Shown here: one piece after another, positions 1 to 7,712 of the stretch
Layout of the letters: every line of letters starts with the position of its first letter
How positions within the stretch are numbered: the first letter of the stretch is position 1
From: an archaeon
GTDB taxonomy: Archaea; Thermoproteota; Nitrososphaeria; Nitrososphaerales; Gagatemarchaeaceae
Assembly (NCBI GenBank): GCA_021800855.1
Contig: JAJYYP010000002.1
Coordinates: 1 to 64,000 of the forward strand
DNA length: 64,000 nt
Reading direction: 5' to 3'
Made by a program: the position numbers and the translations under genes
The notes under the pieces: generated by a model
Told to the model about the DNA's origin: nothing
The model's input: only the letters and a program-made list of their open reading frames with translations
Database searches by the model: none

Positions 1-325
1 ACTTCGGCATCCTCTGGACTCTTATCACCGGGGCGTAGAGGTACGACGCGTTGCTGGCCGAGTTCACGAACAGCACCTCTTCGCCATCCCCTGTTATTCT
101 GTAGGCGAGGAACTCGTCGACAGCCCCGTTGTCGAAGTAGTAGAAGATTGGGGTCCCCATGAACAGGTCCGCCTGGGCCGCGATCCTCGTAGCCTTCCCC
201 TGCCTGAACGCGAAGAGGGGGAACGGGGCCCTCTCGAGGGCGCAGGAAAGCCTCCCGAGGTCGAGCAGCGAGTCCAGGCCTATGTAGCACGCCCCCCCGA
301 TCCTCTGGTCTTCCTTCTTCGGCAA
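1..325 (-). CDS. Hypothetical protein, N-terminal part only (runs off the window)
   Basis: An open minus-strand frame runs from a TTG (protein begins LPKKEDQRIGG) to the window edge, giving about 108 residues without the C-terminus. It is absent from the ORF track because it has no stop in the window. Codon use (third-position G/C) matches the neighbours. The TTG lies about 26 bp from the TATA-like box at 351-360, as expected for a leaderless archaeal transcript. No domain was recognised. The frame stays open a little further upstream, so the exact start is uncertain. Confidence 0.55.
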   Translation of the reverse strand, partial: MPKKEDQRIGGACYIGLDSLLDLGRLSCALERAPFPLFAFRQGKATRIAAQADLFMGTPIFYYFDNGAVDEFLAYRITGDGEEVLFVNSASNASYLYAPVIRVQRMPK

Positions 326-350
326 CCGTAGCCCGCCGCCCTCGTCTTGG

Positions 351-360
351 TTATAAATAA
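351..360. promoter_or_regulatory. TATA-like box between divergent genes
   Basis: TTATAAATAA is nearly self-complementary and is the only A/T-rich spot between the two divergent reading frames. It lies about 26 bp from the minus-strand TTG and about 40-55 bp from the plus-strand GTG/ATG, so it could serve either or both. It is assigned by position only. Confidence 0.5.
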
Positions 361-398
361 TCGGAAGCGGAAACCGACCGGGTGCGCTCCGCTGGAGG

Positions 399-806
399 GT
401 GTCATCTTCTGGGATGAGCGGGTGGAGGGACGAGACGGCCGCAGACCTCGCGGACGCCGCCTCGAGGCTGGAGGCGGCCATGGCTTCCATATCGGGGGAA
501 CCTTCGCGCGAACATGTCCTATCGGTCTGGATGGCCTACCTGAAGGTGGAGAAGAGCGTCGCGTTCATCAAACTCGACCTTGACGAGGAGAACCCAGGCC
601 GCTTCGTCATGCTGAAGCAGTATGCTGTCCCCGACGAGAGGCAGGCACTCAAGTTCGCCCTGAGCAACCTCAAGAAGGGGTCCGACAGCTTCGCCCTGGG
701 CGACGTCCACCAGTCGCTGAAGTGGCTGCGGGAGTCGAGGAACTATCTGAGAGCCTTCCTGAGGGCCAAGCGGCTGAAGCGGGCGCGGGGGGTAGGCCCA
801 GTCTAG
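399..806 (+). CDS. Hypothetical helical protein
   Basis: Protein of about 130-135 residues with no recognised family. It is rich in Ala, Leu, Lys and Arg, looks almost entirely helical, and ends in a basic tail (RAKRLKRAR). The track start is GTG. An in-frame ATG at 414 follows a GGAGGG purine run by about 12 bases and is a good alternative. The gene is convergent with the eL22-like gene, with only two bases between the stops. The basic tail and the neighbouring ribosomal protein hint at RNA binding, but this is only inference. Confidence 0.6.
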   Translation: MSSSGMSGWRDETAADLADAASRLEAAMASISGEPSREHVLSVWMAYLKVEKSVAFIKLDLDEENPGRFVMLKQYAVPDERQALKFALSNLKKGSDSFALGDVHQSLKWLRESRNYLRAFLRAKRLKRARGVGPV

Positions 807-808
807 GG

Positions 809-1270
809 CTATTCCGCCTTCTTCTTCTTTGACCTGGGCTTCTTGGGGGCGGCCTTCTTCGGCTTCTCTTCGGGCTCCTCCCCCTCCTCAGGCTCGCCAG
901 CTTTCGGCCCCTCCTCCTCTGGCTCGGACGCCTCCGGGGACTTCGCTGTCTCTCCCTCGGCTTCCTCAGGTTCTTTCGCCGGGGCCTTCTTCTCCTCCTT
1001 CTCCTCTTCAGGCTCTTCTCCCAGCACTATCTCCTGGATGGTCAGCTCTTTCCCAGACACGAATATCCTGTACTTCTTCCTGACGCCGTTCATGAACAGG
1101 AAACGCTTGATGTATGTCTTGACCTGTCTGGGCTTAACCCCCTCCCTGACGCCCTCGTCCTCGATCACAATCGAGTCCCCGGAGACAGAGGGCTTGACGC
1201 CGACACGAGGCTCCAGGAACGCCGCCAGCTCATCCCCCTTGCCCTTGAGGGTACCGAGGGTCACCTTCAA
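809..1270 (-). CDS. Ribosomal protein eL22-like, with acidic/basic C-terminal tail
   Basis: The first 85 residues resemble eukaryotic-type ribosomal protein L22 (eL22): an N-terminal strand, a segment like F-L-x-x-R-(I/V)-x-V, and the core KTYIKRFLFMNGVRKKYRI, which corresponds to the K-Y-L-K-x-x-L-K-K-x-x-L-R-x-x-x-R-V stretch of eL22. The remaining 65 residues are low complexity: Glu/Pro/Ala repeats ending in a Lys/Arg cluster (KKPRSKKKK). eL22 normally ends in a short acidic tail, so this tail is unusually long. The start is TTG preceded by GGGAG, with a TATA-like box about 24 bp upstream. It lies downstream of uppS on the same strand. The call rests on pattern similarity. Confidence 0.6.
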   Translation of the reverse strand: MKVTLGTLKGKGDELAAFLEPRVGVKPSVSGDSIVIEDEGVREGVKPRQVKTYIKRFLFMNGVRKKYRIFVSGKELTIQEIVLGEEPEEEKEEKKAPAKEPEEAEGETAKSPEASEPEEEGPKAGEPEEGEEPEEKPKKAAPKKPRSKKKKAE

Positions 1271-1308
1271 CTTGAGCTCCCTCTCATCTGGTCATGCTAT
1301 ATGTTTTC

Positions 1309-2091
1309 TTATCTGCCATACCTTCGCTTCCTCTTCTGATAGGTCCTGATCGCCCTGAGCAGGTCGATGTATCTGAACGCCGGCCAGAATACGTCCACGA
1401 ACACCAGCTCTGAGTAGGCGCCCTGCCAGAGGAGGAACCCGCTCGTCCGCTCCTCCCCGGACGTCCTGATTATGAGGTCAGGTTCCTGGTTGGGGAGGTA
1501 GGAGGTGTAGAGCCTCTTCGAGACTGTCTCCTCCGTTATCGCATCAGGGCTCAGCTTGCCGCTCTTCACGTCCTGGGCGATGGACCGGACAACGTCGGTG
1601 ATCTCAGTCCGCCCCCCGTATGCGACGGCGATGTTGAGATAGTGGTCGCTGTACCCCTCCGTCTTCCGCTCGATGGCCTGGAGGAGATCGACTATCGACT
1701 TCGGGAGGAGGTCAAGGTGGCCGATCGCACGGACGTTGACCTTGTACTTGGTTATCCTCACGTCGCTGAGCAGCCTGTTGAGCCTCGCCTCGATGAGGGC
1801 GAACAGCGCGGCGAGCTCCTTCGGGGTCCTGTCGAGGTTCTCCGTGGAGAGCACGTACAGGGTCACTGTCTTGATCCCGAGGTCATGGCACCAGTCGAGG
1901 AGCTCTTCCGCCCTGTTCGCCCCTTCCTCGTGGCCGAGCCTGTTGGATATCCCCTGGACCTGGGCCCACCGCCTGTTCCCGTCTAGGATGATGCCTACGT
2001 GCCCCGGTATGTCGTCTCCTTCGACCTGCGCCTTCAGCCTCCCTTCGTAGACCCTGTAGGCGCCCAGGTACCTCAGCGCTGACTCTAACAT
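1309..2091 (-). CDS. uppS: Cis-prenyltransferase (undecaprenyl diphosphate synthase family)
   Basis: 260 residues, normal for the family. It condenses isopentenyl diphosphate with an allylic diphosphate to a long cis-polyprenyl diphosphate; in archaea this supplies the lipid carrier for N-glycosylation. Visible motifs are HVGIILDGNRRWA, with the catalytic Asp, near residue 31, the TLYVLSTEN block, and IIRTSGEERTSGFLLWQ near the C-terminus, with the Arg/Ser diphosphate-binding residues. The DUF373 gene ends three bases upstream on the same strand, so the two are likely co-transcribed. Confidence 0.93.
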   Translation of the reverse strand: MLESALRYLGAYRVYEGRLKAQVEGDDIPGHVGIILDGNRRWAQVQGISNRLGHEEGANRAEELLDWCHDLGIKTVTLYVLSTENLDRTPKELAALFALIEARLNRLLSDVRITKYKVNVRAIGHLDLLPKSIVDLLQAIERKTEGYSDHYLNIAVAYGGRTEITDVVRSIAQDVKSGKLSPDAITEETVSKRLYTSYLPNQEPDLIIRTSGEERTSGFLLWQGAYSELVFVDVFWPAFRYIDLLRAIRTYQKRKRRYGR

Positions 2092-2094
2092 GTG

Positions 2095-3216
2095 CTATTC
2101 GTTTTCTACCGGGCCCCTTATCCTGACCCGCGGATAAACTGCCGTGGTGAACGCGAAGATTGCGGCCAGCCCCACCAAGACGGCCGAGACAAGCAGGAAC
2201 GTCGACTGTGCGTTCCCGCTCACGAGGTAGGCAGAGAACGTCTGAAGCGGGAGATAGAGTATGGCCAGCATCACCAAGACGAAGACATCCCTGTTCCATC
2301 GGGTGCTCCCTCTGGCCAGGTGAGAAAGCAGGGCCCCGGCGGCGTTGATGGCGATCCCACCCCATACGAAGTCGATGCTCCCTCCGATGAAGTCACCCGC
2401 GAGGACGCCCCCATATACCAGGAAGTTCGCGGGGTTCGCAAGGACGGCGTTGACAGCCACCGTGTTGCCGATCATGGCGCCGTACCCCGTGAGGATCCCC
2501 ACCAGAGCCATTATGATACCTGCTACCAGGGAGAAGAACCTGAGGAACCCTGTGGGGCCCCTGTGAAGCAATCCCGTGACATTCCTGTCTATGCTGAACC
2601 CTCTCACGAGGAACGCCCCTCCTATGATGAGAAGGGCAGCTATCCCCGCTTCGAAGGTCCTGTTGGCGACTATCAGGATCCCGGCCAGGACGAAGATGAG
2701 CCCCGGGACCCCAAGCGCGTACTTCGAGTAGTGGGGGTCGAAGACGAGCATCCTCAGGTACCTGCCGAGGACCTCGTACGTCTCTTCCACAGTCTGGCTG
2801 TGCTTCACGGTCACCCTTTGCACCGAGACGATCGGCCTCTGGCTCTGGATCACCGGAATGACCTGCTCGTCTTCGCCTCCGTCCGACACGAGCACCACAC
2901 CGGTGTAGGACCCTCCCTGGACGACTGCCTTCACCTGCCTCCCTATCCTCCTGTCGGCTTGGAAGCCCCTGTCTGCGTCCCCGCAGACCACGGCGACCTC
3001 GCAGGGGGTGTTCGACCCTACCAGCTCGTCGTACTTCTTCACCGCCGCGAAGATCGCGTTGGCGTCAGCCTCCTCGGGGTCCGCGAGCGCCAGCTTTGTC
3101 GCCGCCTCGACCACCGCCTTCCTCCCCACCACCGGGGACTCGACTCGGGCCTTGGATCCGAGGTCGTCATCCCTGTCGACGCAGAGGATGAGATATTTCT
3201 CCTCGGTCTGAGCCAT
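2095..3216 (-). CDS. DUF373 family integral membrane protein
   Basis: The start is taken at the internal Met (MAQTEEKYLILCVDRDDDL) because the conserved N-terminus begins there; the ORF track adds 11 residues. The cytosolic half (about 1-170) has the DUF373 pattern CVDRDDDLG, an ALADPEEADANA segment and a VVLVSDGGEDEQVIP segment. The C-terminal half has about six hydrophobic helices. The family is widespread in archaea and its function is unknown. Its position directly upstream of uppS suggests a role in the membrane or in lipid-carrier metabolism, which is inference. Confidence 0.85.
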   Translation of the reverse strand: MAQTEEKYLILCVDRDDDLGSKARVESPVVGRKAVVEAATKLALADPEEADANAIFAAVKKYDELVGSNTPCEVAVVCGDADRGFQADRRIGRQVKAVVQGGSYTGVVLVSDGGEDEQVIPVIQSQRPIVSVQRVTVKHSQTVEETYEVLGRYLRMLVFDPHYSKYALGVPGLIFVLAGILIVANRTFEAGIAALLIIGGAFLVRGFSIDRNVTGLLHRGPTGFLRFFSLVAGIIMALVGILTGYGAMIGNTVAVNAVLANPANFLVYGGVLAGDFIGGSIDFVWGGIAINAAGALLSHLARGSTRWNRDVFVLVMLAILYLPLQTFSAYLVSGNAQSTFLLVSAVLVGLAAIFAFTTAVYPRVRIRGPVENE

Positions 3217-3320
3217 GTCCTGACTCCGTCCGTCACCGCGCCTGTCCATACTTAAGCCTAGACCGCCTCGCTGCGGCTTCGGGGATATCCTTAAGGGGCG
3301 TATCTCTGTGTTGGCGGTCC

Positions 3321-5003
3321 ATGCCGGAGCCCGTCGAGCGTCCGTGGCTCAAGGCGCAGGTCGGGGACAGGTATTCGGTCCCGCGACCTCGGGTCAGGCC
3401 CCTCTATGCCCTGCTGACAGACTCTGCGAAGCTCCATCCTAAGAACCGCTGCCTCCACTACCAGGGGAGGGACTTCACTTACTCCCAAGTGGACGACCTT
3501 TCCTCGAAGTTCGCTTCCGCGCTGGCTGGGCTCGGTGTGAAGAAGGGGGACAGGGTCGCAATCTTCCTCCCGAACATCCCCCAGCTGGTCATCGCCTACT
3601 TCGGAATCCTGAAGTGCGGAGGGGTCGTCGTGATGTGCAACCCGGTCTACAAGGAAAGAGAGCTGGAGCACCAGCTGCGGGATTCGGGGGCTGAGATCGT
3701 CGTTGCCAGCAGGACGGTCGCAAAAGGGATGGACCTCTTCAGCAGTCTCGAAGGGTGCCGGGGGAGGCTCTCTCTGAGGCATGTCATAGCCACCGGGCTC
3801 GGCGACTATCTGCCGGGGCTGAAGAGGCGCCTGGCGGGGCTCGCAGGATTCAAGGACGTCCCCAGGAACAATACTCTCGACTTCGTGCGTCTAGTCGAGT
3901 CCAGCGCCCCCATGGCCGCCTTCGCCTCCGTCGACCCCGTGAACGACGTCGCGGTCCTCCAGTACACCGGAGGGACCACCGGGGTATCGAAGGGGGCGAT
4001 GCTCACCCACTACAACCTCGTCTCCAACGCCGAGTACGGGGTCAGCCTCTTCCCCATCACCTCGCGGGACGTCTCCCTCTGCGTCCTCCCGCTCTACCAC
4101 ATCTACGGGCTGACCGTGACCATGAATGCCCCCATGGCGGCGGGGGCGTCGATGGTCCTCCTCCCGAGCTTCCACGTGGAAGAGGTGATGAAGGCCATCC
4201 AGGACCGGAAGGTGACGATCTTCTCCGGTGCCCCTGCCATGTATGTGGCGATCAACAGCAAGCCAGAGGCGGGGAGGTACAACCTGCGATCAGTCCGGGC
4301 GTGCTTGTCGGGCGGCTCTGCGCTGCCGCCGGCCGTCAGGAAGAAGTTCATCGAGCTGACCGGAGGGAACCTCGTCGAGGGGTACGGTCTCTCGGAGACC
4401 AGCCCCGTGACACACTGCAACCCGGTCAACGGCGGCGTCGTGAAGGATGGGTCCATCGGACCCCCGTTCAGCGAGACGGACGCGATGATAGTCGACCTCT
4501 CCGACAGGGACAAGATCCTCAAGGTGGGGGAGGTCGGAGAACTCGCGGTGAAGGGGCCGCAGGTGATGAAGGGGTACTGGAACCAGAAGGAGGAGACAGA
4601 CGCTGTACTGAAGGGCGGCTGGTTCCTTACCGGGGACATAGCGAAGATGGACGCCGACGGTTACTTCTACATCGTCGACAGAAAGAAGGACATGGTGAAC
4701 GTGGGGGGGCTAAAGGTCTACCCGAGAGAGGTGGAGGACGTCCTCTTCGAGCACCCCGACATAAAGGAGGCCGGGGTCATCGGCGTCCCCGACGACTTCA
4801 GCGGGGAGGCGGTGAAGGCCTTCGTCGTCCTGAAGGACCCCGCGAAGAAGGTCACAGCTCAGGAGATCATAGCGTTCTGTCAGGAGAGGCTCGCGAGGTT
4901 CAAGGTACCCAAGGAGGTGGAGTTCGTCCAGGAGCTCCCTAAGACGCTGATAGGGAAGGTCCTCCGCAGGAAGCTGAGGGAACTCAGACCTCCACAGCCA
5001 TAG
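3321..5003 (+). CDS. Long-chain acyl-CoA synthetase (AMP-forming)
   Basis: 560 residues, the length of FadD-type ligases, which activate carboxylic acids to acyl-CoA with ATP through an acyl-AMP. The P-loop-like motif YTGGTTGVSKGAMLTH (about 217), the EGYGLSETSP block, the TGDIAKMDADGYFYIVDR hinge region and the C-terminal PKTLIGKVLRR with the catalytic Lys are all present. No membrane segment or signal is seen. A TATA-like GATATCCTTA lies about 30 bp before the ATG. The 3' end overlaps the convergent thiolase gene by 20 bp. Substrate length is not determinable; the context is fatty/keto acid degradation. Confidence 0.92.
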   Translation: MPEPVERPWLKAQVGDRYSVPRPRVRPLYALLTDSAKLHPKNRCLHYQGRDFTYSQVDDLSSKFASALAGLGVKKGDRVAIFLPNIPQLVIAYFGILKCGGVVVMCNPVYKERELEHQLRDSGAEIVVASRTVAKGMDLFSSLEGCRGRLSLRHVIATGLGDYLPGLKRRLAGLAGFKDVPRNNTLDFVRLVESSAPMAAFASVDPVNDVAVLQYTGGTTGVSKGAMLTHYNLVSNAEYGVSLFPITSRDVSLCVLPLYHIYGLTVTMNAPMAAGASMVLLPSFHVEEVMKAIQDRKVTIFSGAPAMYVAINSKPEAGRYNLRSVRACLSGGSALPPAVRKKFIELTGGNLVEGYGLSETSPVTHCNPVNGGVVKDGSIGPPFSETDAMIVDLSDRDKILKVGEVGELAVKGPQVMKGYWNQKEETDAVLKGGWFLTGDIAKMDADGYFYIVDRKKDMVNVGGLKVYPREVEDVLFEHPDIKEAGVIGVPDDFSGEAVKAFVVLKDPAKKVTAQEIIAFCQERLARFKVPKEVEFVQELPKTLIGKVLRRKLRELRPPQP

Positions 5004-6162
5004 AGACCGCGTTCCCGCCCCCCAGGCAGAGGGTCGCGAGCCCGGTCTTCCCACCCTTCCTCTTCAGCCCGTAGATGAGCGTGGTGAGCACCCGCGCGCC
5101 GCTGCACCCGATTGGGTGCCCCAGCGCCACGGCCCCGCCCCAGACGTTGAACCTCGACTGGTCGACGCCGAGGGCCCTCTTCACCGCTATGGACGCCGTC
5201 GAATATGCCTCGTTGTGCTCGAAGACGTCTATGTCCCCAACATCCATCTTCAGCCTCTTGAGGAGGGCCTTCGTCGTCGGGATCGGCGCCTCCATGACCC
5301 TCGCGGGCTCGAGCCCGCCTGTCTCGTAGCCGACGATCTTCGCGAGAGGCTTGGCCCCCAGCCTGTCGGCCGCTTCCTGCGACGCGACGACGAGGGCAGA
5401 AGCGCCGTCGCTCAGCTGCGACGAGTTCCCTGCCGTCAGCACGCCGTCGGGCTTGAAGACCGGCCTGAGCTTTGCAAGCTTCTCCTTCGTGGTGTCAGGC
5501 CTCACGCACTCGTCGTTAGAGAACTCGACTATCTCGCCTCCATCGCGCTTGATCCTCACCTTGACCTTCTCCTGCTCGAATTTGCCCTGCTCCGACGCTT
5601 TGGCCGCTTTCATGTGGCTGGAGTAGGCGAACTCGTCCGCCTCCTCTCTCGAGATATGGAACCTCCTCGCCACGTTCTCCCCCGTCACCCCCATGTGGTA
5701 GTCGTGGTAGGCGTCCCAGAGGCCGTCGACTATCATCCCGTCGAGGAGGCGCGCGTCCCCGAACTTCGTCCCCCACCTGACGCCCTTGGCCAGGTAAGGG
5801 GCGTTGCTCATGCTCTCCATCCCCCCTGCGACGACGACTTCGTTGTCCCCCGCCTTGACCGACTGCGCGGCCAGCATAACCGCCTTCAGGCCGGACCCGC
5901 AGACCTTGTTGACCGTGAACGCCCCGACCCCGAAGGGGACCCCTGCGTGCACCGCCGCCTGCCTTGCGGGGTTCTGCCCTAGGCCCGCCGAGACTACATT
6001 GCCCATGATCACCTCGTCGACCTCCGCCGGGGCGATCTTGGCCCTCTTCATCGCCTCCTCTATGACGAGGGCCCCGAGCTTGGTCGCAGCCACCCCCACC
6101 AGGCTCCTCCCGAACTTCCCTATGGGGGTCCTGCAGGCAGACAGTATGACTGGTTCGGCCAT
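4984..6162 (-). CDS. Acetyl-CoA acetyltransferase (thiolase)
   Basis: 392 residues from the internal ATG (MAEPVILSACRTPIGKFG), the canonical thiolase N-terminus. The TATA-like GTTTAAAAC lies about 25 bp upstream, and the extra 55 residues of the ORF track look non-coding. All catalytic motifs are intact: nucleophile Cys in VNKVCGSGLKAV, His in NEAYST/ALGHPIGCSGAR, and the C-terminal Cys in LCLGGGNAVS. It catalyses thiolytic cleavage or Claisen condensation of acyl-CoA. The overlapping convergent acyl-CoA ligase and nearby acetoacetyl-CoA synthetase suggest beta-oxidation or acetoacetate metabolism. Confidence 0.95.
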   Translation of the reverse strand: MAEPVILSACRTPIGKFGRSLVGVAATKLGALVIEEAMKRAKIAPAEVDEVIMGNVVSAGLGQNPARQAAVHAGVPFGVGAFTVNKVCGSGLKAVMLAAQSVKAGDNEVVVAGGMESMSNAPYLAKGVRWGTKFGDARLLDGMIVDGLWDAYHDYHMGVTGENVARRFHISREEADEFAYSSHMKAAKASEQGKFEQEKVKVRIKRDGGEIVEFSNDECVRPDTTKEKLAKLRPVFKPDGVLTAGNSSQLSDGASALVVASQEAADRLGAKPLAKIVGYETGGLEPARVMEAPIPTTKALLKRLKMDVGDIDVFEHNEAYSTASIAVKRALGVDQSRFNVWGGAVALGHPIGCSGARVLTTLIYGLKRKGGKTGLATLCLGGGNAVSMAVEV

Positions 6163-6253
6163 GGCCGCGCCCAGTCGACACTTCGTTTTAAACGGAACCT
6201 GACCGCGGAAATCGCACTCCGTAAATATGGAGCCCCTGGCCCGCCCTTTTGCC

Positions 6254-7168
6254 ATGCAGCCGCAGAAGAAGATCTGGATGGACGGGAAACTTGTCTCCTG
6301 GGACGACGCGAAGATACACGTCCTCACCCACGGACTCCACTATGGGATGGCCGTCTTCGAAGGGATCAGGGCGTTCAAAACCCCCAAAGGGACGGCGATC
6401 TTCAGGCTCCCAGAGCACATTGAGCGTCTAATGAACAGCGCGAAGATCTACAGGATGAACCTCGGCTACTCGGCCAAGGAGATCGCCCAGGCTTGCGTGG
6501 AGGTCGTGAGGAACAATCCGGCGGAGGAGTGTTACATCCGCCCGATAGCCTTCACGGGCTACGGCGAGATGGGGCTCAACCCGCTCACAAGCAAGATATC
6601 GATGGCAATCGGCTCCTGGGAGTGGGGGTCCTACCTGGGGGACGCCTCCAAGAACGGTGTGAGGGCGACGATCACCAACTGGGTCAGGATAGATTCGAGG
6701 GCGATGCCGGTGCAGGCGAAGTGCGCTGCGAACTACGCCAACTCGGCCCTGGCGAAGATGCAGGCCGTCGCTGCGGGTTACGACGAGGCGATCCTCTTGA
6801 ACGCCAACGGCATGGTGGCAGAGGGGCCGGGGGAGAACATATTCAGGGTCAAGGACGGGATACTCAGCACACCCCCCGCCAGCTCAGGGATACTCCGGGG
6901 GATAACGCGCGACACAATCATCCAGTTCGCTCGAGACGAGAAGATCACCTTCTACAGGAACGATGCCACGAAGGAGGAGCTGTACACCTCCGACGAGGTC
7001 TTCTTCAGCGGCACCGCGGCGGGGATCGCAAGGGTGAGAGAAATCGACGGGAGGCCGATCGGCGACAACGGGACGCCTATCACCGACGTGCTGGCGAAGC
7101 TCTACGACCAGGCGGTCCATGGGAGGACCAAGCGCTACTCGAAGTGGCTGACCCCGGTCAAGCCCTAG
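6254..7168 (+). CDS. ilvE: Branched-chain amino acid aminotransferase
   Basis: 304 residues, class IV PLP aminotransferase. It interconverts Leu/Ile/Val and their 2-keto acids. It has the N-terminal KIWMDGKLVSWDDAKIHVL block, THGLHYGMAVFEGIRAF, the PLP Lys in VQAKCAANYANS, and the cofactor-phosphate motif with GMVAEGPGENIF. The ATG at 6254 is preferred over the track start because the TAAATAT box lies about 28 bp upstream and conserved sequence starts there. In this neighbourhood it may feed branched-chain keto acids into the acyl-CoA pathway, or serve biosynthesis; the sequence does not decide. Confidence 0.93.
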   Translation: MQPQKKIWMDGKLVSWDDAKIHVLTHGLHYGMAVFEGIRAFKTPKGTAIFRLPEHIERLMNSAKIYRMNLGYSAKEIAQACVEVVRNNPAEECYIRPIAFTGYGEMGLNPLTSKISMAIGSWEWGSYLGDASKNGVRATITNWVRIDSRAMPVQAKCAANYANSALAKMQAVAAGYDEAILLNANGMVAEGPGENIFRVKDGILSTPPASSGILRGITRDTIIQFARDEKITFYRNDATKEELYTSDEVFFSGTAAGIARVREIDGRPIGDNGTPITDVLAKLYDQAVHGRTKRYSKWLTPVKP

Positions 7169-7177
7169 GGTCGTGGC

Positions 7178-7711
7178 TCACTTCTTCCTCGGCTTCTCCG
7201 AGGGGACGAAGTGCACGTCGGAGACGAGGTAGCGCGGGGGCCGGCGGAAGACCGCCTTCACCTTCATCCCGATGAACATGTCTGCCTCCTTCGCGCCCTT
7301 CAGCCTCGCCAGGAGGAGCGTGTCCACGCCGTCGAACTCGACCAGCGCCAGGTTGAATGGGGTCTCTTTCAGGAACTCCTCGCCCCCATAGTAGCACGTC
7401 GTCCAGGAGTGAACCCGCCCTTCGTTGGGGAGGGTGAACCACTCGGTCTCGGCGCCGCAGTTCATGCAGTGGCTGCGAGGCGTGGCGTACCTGTAGTGGC
7501 AAGCCTTGCACTCGCTCCCCATTATCTTGCCCTCCGCCAGCCCTAGGAAGAACGGAGAGTCCTCCGCGTAGCTGTGGATGTAGTTGATGGCGTAGGGGGA
7601 GAGTATGACAAGGTCCTCTGTCCCCACTGGATTCTTGTAGAGGGCCGCGCCCTTGGCGTTGACCTCCTTCATCACGTCCCTGAACCTAGCGAACTTCTTC
7701 AGCTGGGCCAT
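7178..7711 (-). CDS. DUF35 / Zn-ribbon OB-fold protein, partner of the adjacent thiolase-fold enzyme
   Basis: 177 residues. A rubredoxin-like zinc ribbon (CKACHYRYATPRSHCMNCG, two C-x2-C knuckles, about residues 65-83) is followed by an OB-fold (GRVHSWTTCYYGGEEF to KVKAVFRRPP). DUF35 proteins form complexes with thiolase-superfamily enzymes. Examples are archaeal acetoacetyl-CoA thiolase/HMG-CoA synthase and the steroid side-chain aldolase Ltp2-ChsH2. One base separates it from the upstream thiolase-fold gene, indicating one operon. The extra N-terminal 60 residues are of unknown role. Confidence 0.88.
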   Translation of the reverse strand: MAQLKKFARFRDVMKEVNAKGAALYKNPVGTEDLVILSPYAINYIHSYAEDSPFFLGLAEGKIMGSECKACHYRYATPRSHCMNCGAETEWFTLPNEGRVHSWTTCYYGGEEFLKETPFNLALVEFDGVDTLLLARLKGAKEADMFIGMKVKAVFRRPPRYLVSDVHFVPSEKPRKK

Positions 7712-7712
7712 C

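Noticed and set aside
2092-3255. 387-codon plus-strand frame
   Set aside because: Exact antisense shadow of the DUF373 gene; no domain, Pro/Asp/Arg-rich composition typical of reverse-strand frames in G/C-rich DNA.
3755-4942. 395-codon plus-strand frame inside the acyl-CoA ligase gene
   Set aside because: Out-of-frame, Arg/Gly/Pro-rich, while the ligase frame carries every family motif.
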